From the NCBI GenBank assembly GCA_041744735.1, contig JBGTKH010000204.1:1-6316 (forward strand): DNA of 6,316 bases. The letters run 5' to 3'. Source of the stretch: JBGTKH01 sp041744735. GTDB lineage: Bacteria; Planctomycetota; Planctomycetia; Pirellulales; Pirellulaceae. The notes under the pieces are model-generated. The model searched no databases and had not been told where the DNA came from. It saw only the letters and a list, made by a program, of their open reading frames with translations. Shown in pieces: positions 5,827 to 6,316 of the stretch. Each line of letters begins with the position of its first letter. Position 1 is the first letter of the stretch. The position numbers and the translations under genes were made by a program.

Positions 5827-6316
5827 ATCCGGTGACAACGGTGCGGCTGATTTGATTCTACCGGTCAGTATTTGCATGTACGTTCTTGCCGTCGTGCGAT
5901 TGTCCCATGTTGCTTTAATGTGATCGCGCATTTTAGGGATGTCTGCCTTGACCGTAGTGGGCCAAAGGTTTGGGCTATATGGCAGCACGCGCATCATGTT
6001 GTCGACATCAAAGATCCGCCCGGTGCCTTCGGCCTTTACGAGGGCAACCGGCAGTTCTCTGGCGATACGAATACCCAGCTCGAAAAGGACGTTTGGATTG
6101 TGATCGCTTAAATCTGCGATGACGAGATGGGCATTAATGAGCTGTTCGATGATCGTGGATTGAATGACGTCGCTACCCACGGCCAACGCGCACTTTGGGC
6201 AATCTAGGCTAGCGCGGCAACGCGAACTTTGGTAGAGGTAGTGCTTTCCGTTTTCGTGTCGGGAGGGACCTTTATTGGAGAGCGCGTGATGCATCAAGTC
6301 AACTCGGATGACGTGG
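5821..6316 (-). CDS. Nucleoside deoxyribosyltransferase/TIR-like nucleotide-binding protein, partial (5' end outside window)
   Basis: The frame is open from the right edge to TAA at 5823-5821, giving about 164 visible residues. Upstream of the internal TTG/ATG candidates (6297, 6294) it still reads HVIRVDLMHH, so the true start is probably outside. The signature is IIEQL...LVIADLSDHNPNVLFELG (NPNVLFELG at bases 6099-6073), then ELPVALVKAEGTGRIFDVDN and a C-terminal helix, IPKMRDHIKATWDNR. The 'VIAD-L-(S/T)-x-x-NPN-V-x-x-ELG' pattern marks the Rossmann-like nucleoside 2-deoxyribosyltransferase/TIR-like group, some members of which cleave nucleotides or NAD in phage-defence systems. Which reaction occurs here cannot be told. 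Between VIRVD and IIEQL, usually a short link, lies an extra segment with C-x5-C-x2-C (codons 6219-6217, 6201-6199, 6192-6190) that may bind metal. The gene faces the macroglobulin gene, has lower GC, and ends in an attC-like site, suggesting a mobile cassette. The + strand frame at 5872-6111 is its shadow. Confidence 0.72.
   Translation of the reverse strand, partial: HVIRVDLMHHALSNKGPSRHENGKHYLYQSSRCRASLDCPKCALAVGSDVIQSTIIEQLINAHLVIADLSDHNPNVLFELGIRIARELPVALVKAEGTGRIFDVDNMMRVLPYSPNLWPTTVKADIPKMRDHIKATWDNRTTARTYMQILTGRIKSAAPLSPDA

Noticed and set aside
6292..6297. TTG or ATG at 6297/6294 as the true start of the minus-strand gene
   Set aside because: The frame stays open to the window edge and reads HVIRVD just before, which looks like the conserved strand of this fold, so the start is more likely outside the window.
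5821..6316. Frameshift within the minus-strand gene as explanation for the extra Cys-containing segment
   Set aside because: The frame is uninterrupted on both sides of the segment and family motifs before and after are in the same frame. A compensating pair of frameshifts cannot be excluded but is not supported by anything seen.

Overview
The window is high-GC bacterial DNA, most likely from a planctomycete. That assignment is an inference. It rests on the ECF sigma factor next to a membrane anti-sigma-like protein fused to a giant extracytoplasmic domain, the coding style, and an in-frame palindromic repeat encoding VGQASSLP...QAGWKPTP, a type I recall from planctomycete proteins. Nothing here proves the taxon.

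Layout on the + strand: (1) positions 1-181 hold the last 59 codons of an ECF-type RNA polymerase sigma factor (region 4). (2) After 29 bases comes a 180-residue probable exported protein or lipoprotein (211-753) of unknown function, visibly less GC-rich than its neighbours. (3) After 15 bases comes a 1637-residue protein (769-5682) that dominates the window. It joins an N-terminal anti-sigma zinc-binding module (H31-x3-C35-x2-C38), a membrane helix, a set of macroglobulin domains, a large insert with two further membrane helices where alpha-2-macroglobulins carry their bait region, a thioester domain with an intact C1147-F-E-Q1150 motif, and a C-terminal receptor-binding-type domain. The tight spacing and good ribosome binding sites suggest these three genes form one operon. 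The likely theme is cell-surface sensing: the sigma factor may be held by the cytoplasmic zinc module, while the periplasmic part traps or senses proteases or other surface attack.

The 138 bases after this gene (5683-5820) contain no gene. They hold a 7-bp inverted repeat and an imperfect hairpin (5737-5826) that looks like an integron attC recombination site. A convergent minus-strand gene runs in from the right edge (6316-5821). Its stop codon lies inside the GCCTAAC box of that hairpin, as is usual for integron cassettes. It encodes a partial protein with the nucleotide-binding signature of the nucleoside deoxyribosyltransferase/TIR-like group, and it is also less GC-rich than the large gene.

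Most notable for follow-up: the anti-sigma/thioester macroglobulin fusion with a membrane hairpin in its bait position, the palindromic element translated in frame inside it, and the possible integron cassette end at the right.
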